DNA of 64,000 nucleotides from the NCBI GenBank assembly GCA_031317595.1, contig JANCMB010000001.1, positions 682,001 through 746,000 of the forward strand, given 5' to 3'. A program made the translations under genes and the position numbers. This DNA comes from Glutamicibacter sp. PS. GTDB taxonomy: Bacteria; Actinomycetota; Actinomycetes; Actinomycetales; Micrococcaceae. The notes under the pieces are model-generated. The model did not search any database. It saw nothing but the letters and a program-made list of their open reading frames with translations, and was not told where the DNA came from. How positions within the stretch are numbered: the stretch's first letter is position 1; the number at the start of each line of letters is the position of its first letter. This document shows positions 62,255 to 64,000 of this stretch, one piece after another.

Positions 62255-62417
62255 GTGGTGCTCCCGCGAGGGTCGAGTGGGACATGGAATTTCATGCGCT
62301 GGTGTGTGAAGAGAGACTTTATCCTAGAGCCGGCTTTATGACGTCGATGTCGCGCTCGGTGCACGTCATGTTAACGCGCGGTCACCGGCTGGCTGGCGAA
62401 GGTTTACCGGTAGTTAA

Positions 62418-62466
62418 CGCATCAGGCCCCCGTCACCGAGATCATCGGTGACGGGGGCCTGATGCG
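62418..62466 (-). terminator. Terminator between pgl and glgP
   Basis: A perfect 22-bp stem (62418-62439 and 62445-62466) with a five-base loop follows the pgl stop on the minus strand. The tail on that strand is TTAACTACC, so the T tract is weak. The rest of 62255-62417 is the glgP promoter region. Confidence 0.8.
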
Positions 62467-62478
62467 CACGGGCATAGC

Positions 62479-63219
62479 TTAGAGCAGCGTAGCCGCGGAA
62501 CGGTCGATGAGCCAGCGGGTGACCTCGGTACCGCGTACGGCACTAGCCGGCACGGCGACCTCGTTGACCTCATGCTGCGCGGCGGCCAGCGCTGGAGCCT
62601 TTTCGGCCCCCGCGACCAGTAGCCATACCTCGCGGGCGGTGTTGATCAACGGCATGCTCAGCGACACCCGGTCGGCCGGTGGCTTGGGGGAGTCGTGCAC
62701 CGCCAGCACCCCGGCCTGCTCCAGCCGGGTGTGGTTTGGGAAGAGCGAGGCCACATGCGAATCCGGCCCCATTCCCAACATGAGCACGTCGAACTGCGGC
62801 GCGCTGGCCCCTTCGGGCGCTTCGGCGGCCAGCGTTTCGGCGTAGGCCGCGGCGGCACTTTCGGCGTCGTCGAACTCATCGCTTGAGCCCATGGCATGCA
62901 CGGTGGCACGATCCAGCCCCAACGCCTCGAGGGCCGCGAACAGCGGTTCGGCCTGACCCACGTTGCGGTCGGGGGAGTCGGCGGCCACGAAGCGCTCGTC
63001 ACCGAACCAGAAGTGCACGAGCGAGAAATCCACGGCCACCCGGGCCGGGTTGCGCGCCAACGCCAGCAACGAGTTAATGCCTAGGCTGCCGCCGGTGAGC
63101 ACCACGTGCGCCACGCCGCGGGCGGCGATCGCGTCGCTGATCGCGGTGATCAGCCGGGCCGCGATGGCCTGAGCGGTGGCCGCGGCGTCGGGGTGGATGA
63201 TGATATTCCTAGCGATCAC
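62479..63219 (-). CDS. pgl: 6-phosphogluconolactonase
   Basis: The 246-residue product hydrolyses 6-phosphogluconolactone, the second step of the pentose phosphate route. It has VVLTGGSLG (the phosphate loop), FWFGDERFV, and LGMGPDSHVASLFPNH, the family signature. GTG 63219 overlaps the opcA end by eleven bases, with GAGGAG eleven bases upstream, so the two are coupled. A strong hairpin follows. Confidence 0.93.
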   Translation of the reverse strand: MIARNIIIHPDAAATAQAIAARLITAISDAIAARGVAHVVLTGGSLGINSLLALARNPARVAVDFSLVHFWFGDERFVAADSPDRNVGQAEPLFAALEALGLDRATVHAMGSSDEFDDAESAAAAYAETLAAEAPEGASAPQFDVLMLGMGPDSHVASLFPNHTRLEQAGVLAVHDSPKPPADRVSLSMPLINTAREVWLLVAGAEKAPALAAAQHEVNEVAVPASAVRGTEVTRWLIDRSAATLL

Positions 63220-64000
63220 TGGAGGTAATGCTCCTCAGGTTGGTTAGGTTCAGGCCACGGGTGACCACCTCGCCGAAGAGGTCGTCGGCGTCGAGCCGGC
63301 GCATTTCCTCGGCCAGGCATTCGGCCACCGATCGACGCGGCAACGAAATTCGTTGCGGTGCCGAGCCCGGCAGGTACAGCTTCGCCACCTCGCCGGAGGG
63401 ACGCGAGAGTTCCACATCCCCGCCGTCTCGGGTCAACCGGACGCTGGAAAGCCCACCGGTGGATTTATCGGCGGCGATCGTCACTGGCACGTTCAGGCAC
63501 ATCGTCAACCAGGCAGCTAAGAGACTGGTGGATGGCGAGTTGGCCGAACCCTTCACGGTGATCCCGGTCAGCCCGTCGGGGCCGATCAGATCCAGGATGC
63601 TGGCCAGCTGGGCGCGCCACAGGGTGATGCGGGTCCAGGCCAGATCGGTATCGCCGGCACGGTAGGTTTCGGCGCGCTGGAACAGGGCCGCGGTGGGATC
63701 TTCCATTTCGCTCGAGTCGGTGATGCGCCGGTGTGCCAGCCGCCCCAGCGGGGTGTTGTAGGGGTCGGCCGGAACCCCGTGCGGCCACCAGGCCACAATC
63801 GGGGCGTCGGGCAACAGCAGAGCCGAAATCAGCGCCTCGTCGGCCAGGATGTCCGGGCCGTGGGTGCGCATCACGATGACCTCGGAGGCCCCGGCGTCGC
63901 CGCCGACGCGAATCTGCACATCCAGCCGATTCTCACCCTGGGTTGAGCCACGTACCACCACGATAATGCGGCAGGGGTGCTCACGGCTGGCGAGGTTCGC
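63209..64000 (-). CDS. opcA: Glucose-6-phosphate dehydrogenase assembly protein OpcA (partial)
   Basis: The frame is open to the edge of the window; 263 codons plus stop are seen and the N terminus is missing. OpcA is an actinobacterial and cyanobacterial activator of glucose-6-phosphate dehydrogenase. Features are SREHPCRIIVVVRGS at the visible start, the IVAWWPHGVPADPYNTPLGR segment and the terminal LNLTNLRSI. zwf should lie just upstream, outside the window. The stop overlaps pgl. Confidence 0.94.
   Translation of the reverse strand, partial: ANLASREHPCRIIVVVRGSTQGENRLDVQIRVGGDAGASEVIVMRTHGPDILADEALISALLLPDAPIVAWWPHGVPADPYNTPLGRLAHRRITDSSEMEDPTAALFQRAETYRAGDTDLAWTRITLWRAQLASILDLIGPDGLTGITVKGSANSPSTSLLAAWLTMCLNVPVTIAADKSTGGLSSVRLTRDGGDVELSRPSGEVAKLYLPGSAPQRISLPRRSVAECLAEEMRRLDADDLFGEVVTRGLNLTNLRSITSSDR

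Overview
The window is a high-GC actinobacterial chromosome segment. The gene order (trpB-trpA-lgt-gltB-gltD-pyk; rapZ-yvcK-whiA-sodA-gap-pgk-tpiA-secG; pgl-opcA), the presence of WhiA, OpcA, a PdtaR-like ANTAR regulator and a DUF3516 helicase, and the many TANNNT boxes 6-7 bases before start codons all fit Micrococcales, most likely Micrococcaceae (Arthrobacter/Glutamicibacter relatives). The genus is an inference. No rRNA, CRISPR array, prophage or intact insertion sequence was seen; one tRNA-Leu is present.

Layout. 1-10.1 kb: end of the tryptophan operon, lipoprotein diacylglyceryl transferase, glutamate synthase (with two GlnR-like boxes upstream) and pyruvate kinase. 10.2-13.6 kb: ANTAR response regulator, tRNA-Leu, a Pit phosphate transporter with a PHO-box-like repeat array, and a RibD-like reductase. 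13.6-26.1 kb: DNA polymerase I, an Eis-type acetyltransferase, ribosomal protein S1, an HNH nuclease, an RlmG-like methyltransferase, YigZ, CoaE and UvrB. 26.1-31.6 kb is the most accessory-looking stretch: an AT-rich intergenic region, a secreted CHRD-domain protein, a TerC protein behind a yybP-ykoY (Mn2+) riboswitch, a MarR/MFS pair, and a gene-free stretch with unusual RNA-folding potential. 31.6-39 kb: peptidase, acetyltransferase, membrane hydrolase, helicase, methyltransferase, metallo-beta-lactamase fold hydrolase and a GntR regulator. 39-52.6 kb: UvrA, HAD phosphatase, PlsC, UvrC, RapZ-YvcK-WhiA, superoxide dismutase, then the lower-glycolysis operon gap-pgk-tpiA-secG. 52.6-62.3 kb, minus strand: a complete glycogen cassette glgP-glgB-glgC-glgA-glgX. 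62.4-64 kb: pgl and the truncated opcA of the pentose phosphate pathway.

The genes centre on carbon and nitrogen flow (glycolysis, glycogen storage, pentose phosphate entry, ammonia assimilation) and on excision repair: UvrA, UvrB, UvrC and Pol I are all encoded here. The points most worth following are: the glycogen cassette, whose GlgC resembles the proteobacterial rather than the usual actinobacterial type; at least thirteen genes with leaderless-type promoters, including a divergent pair whose -10 boxes touch; a possible structured RNA with mutually exclusive helices at 31.4-31.56 kb; and the secreted CHRD/GLLGG-repeat protein.
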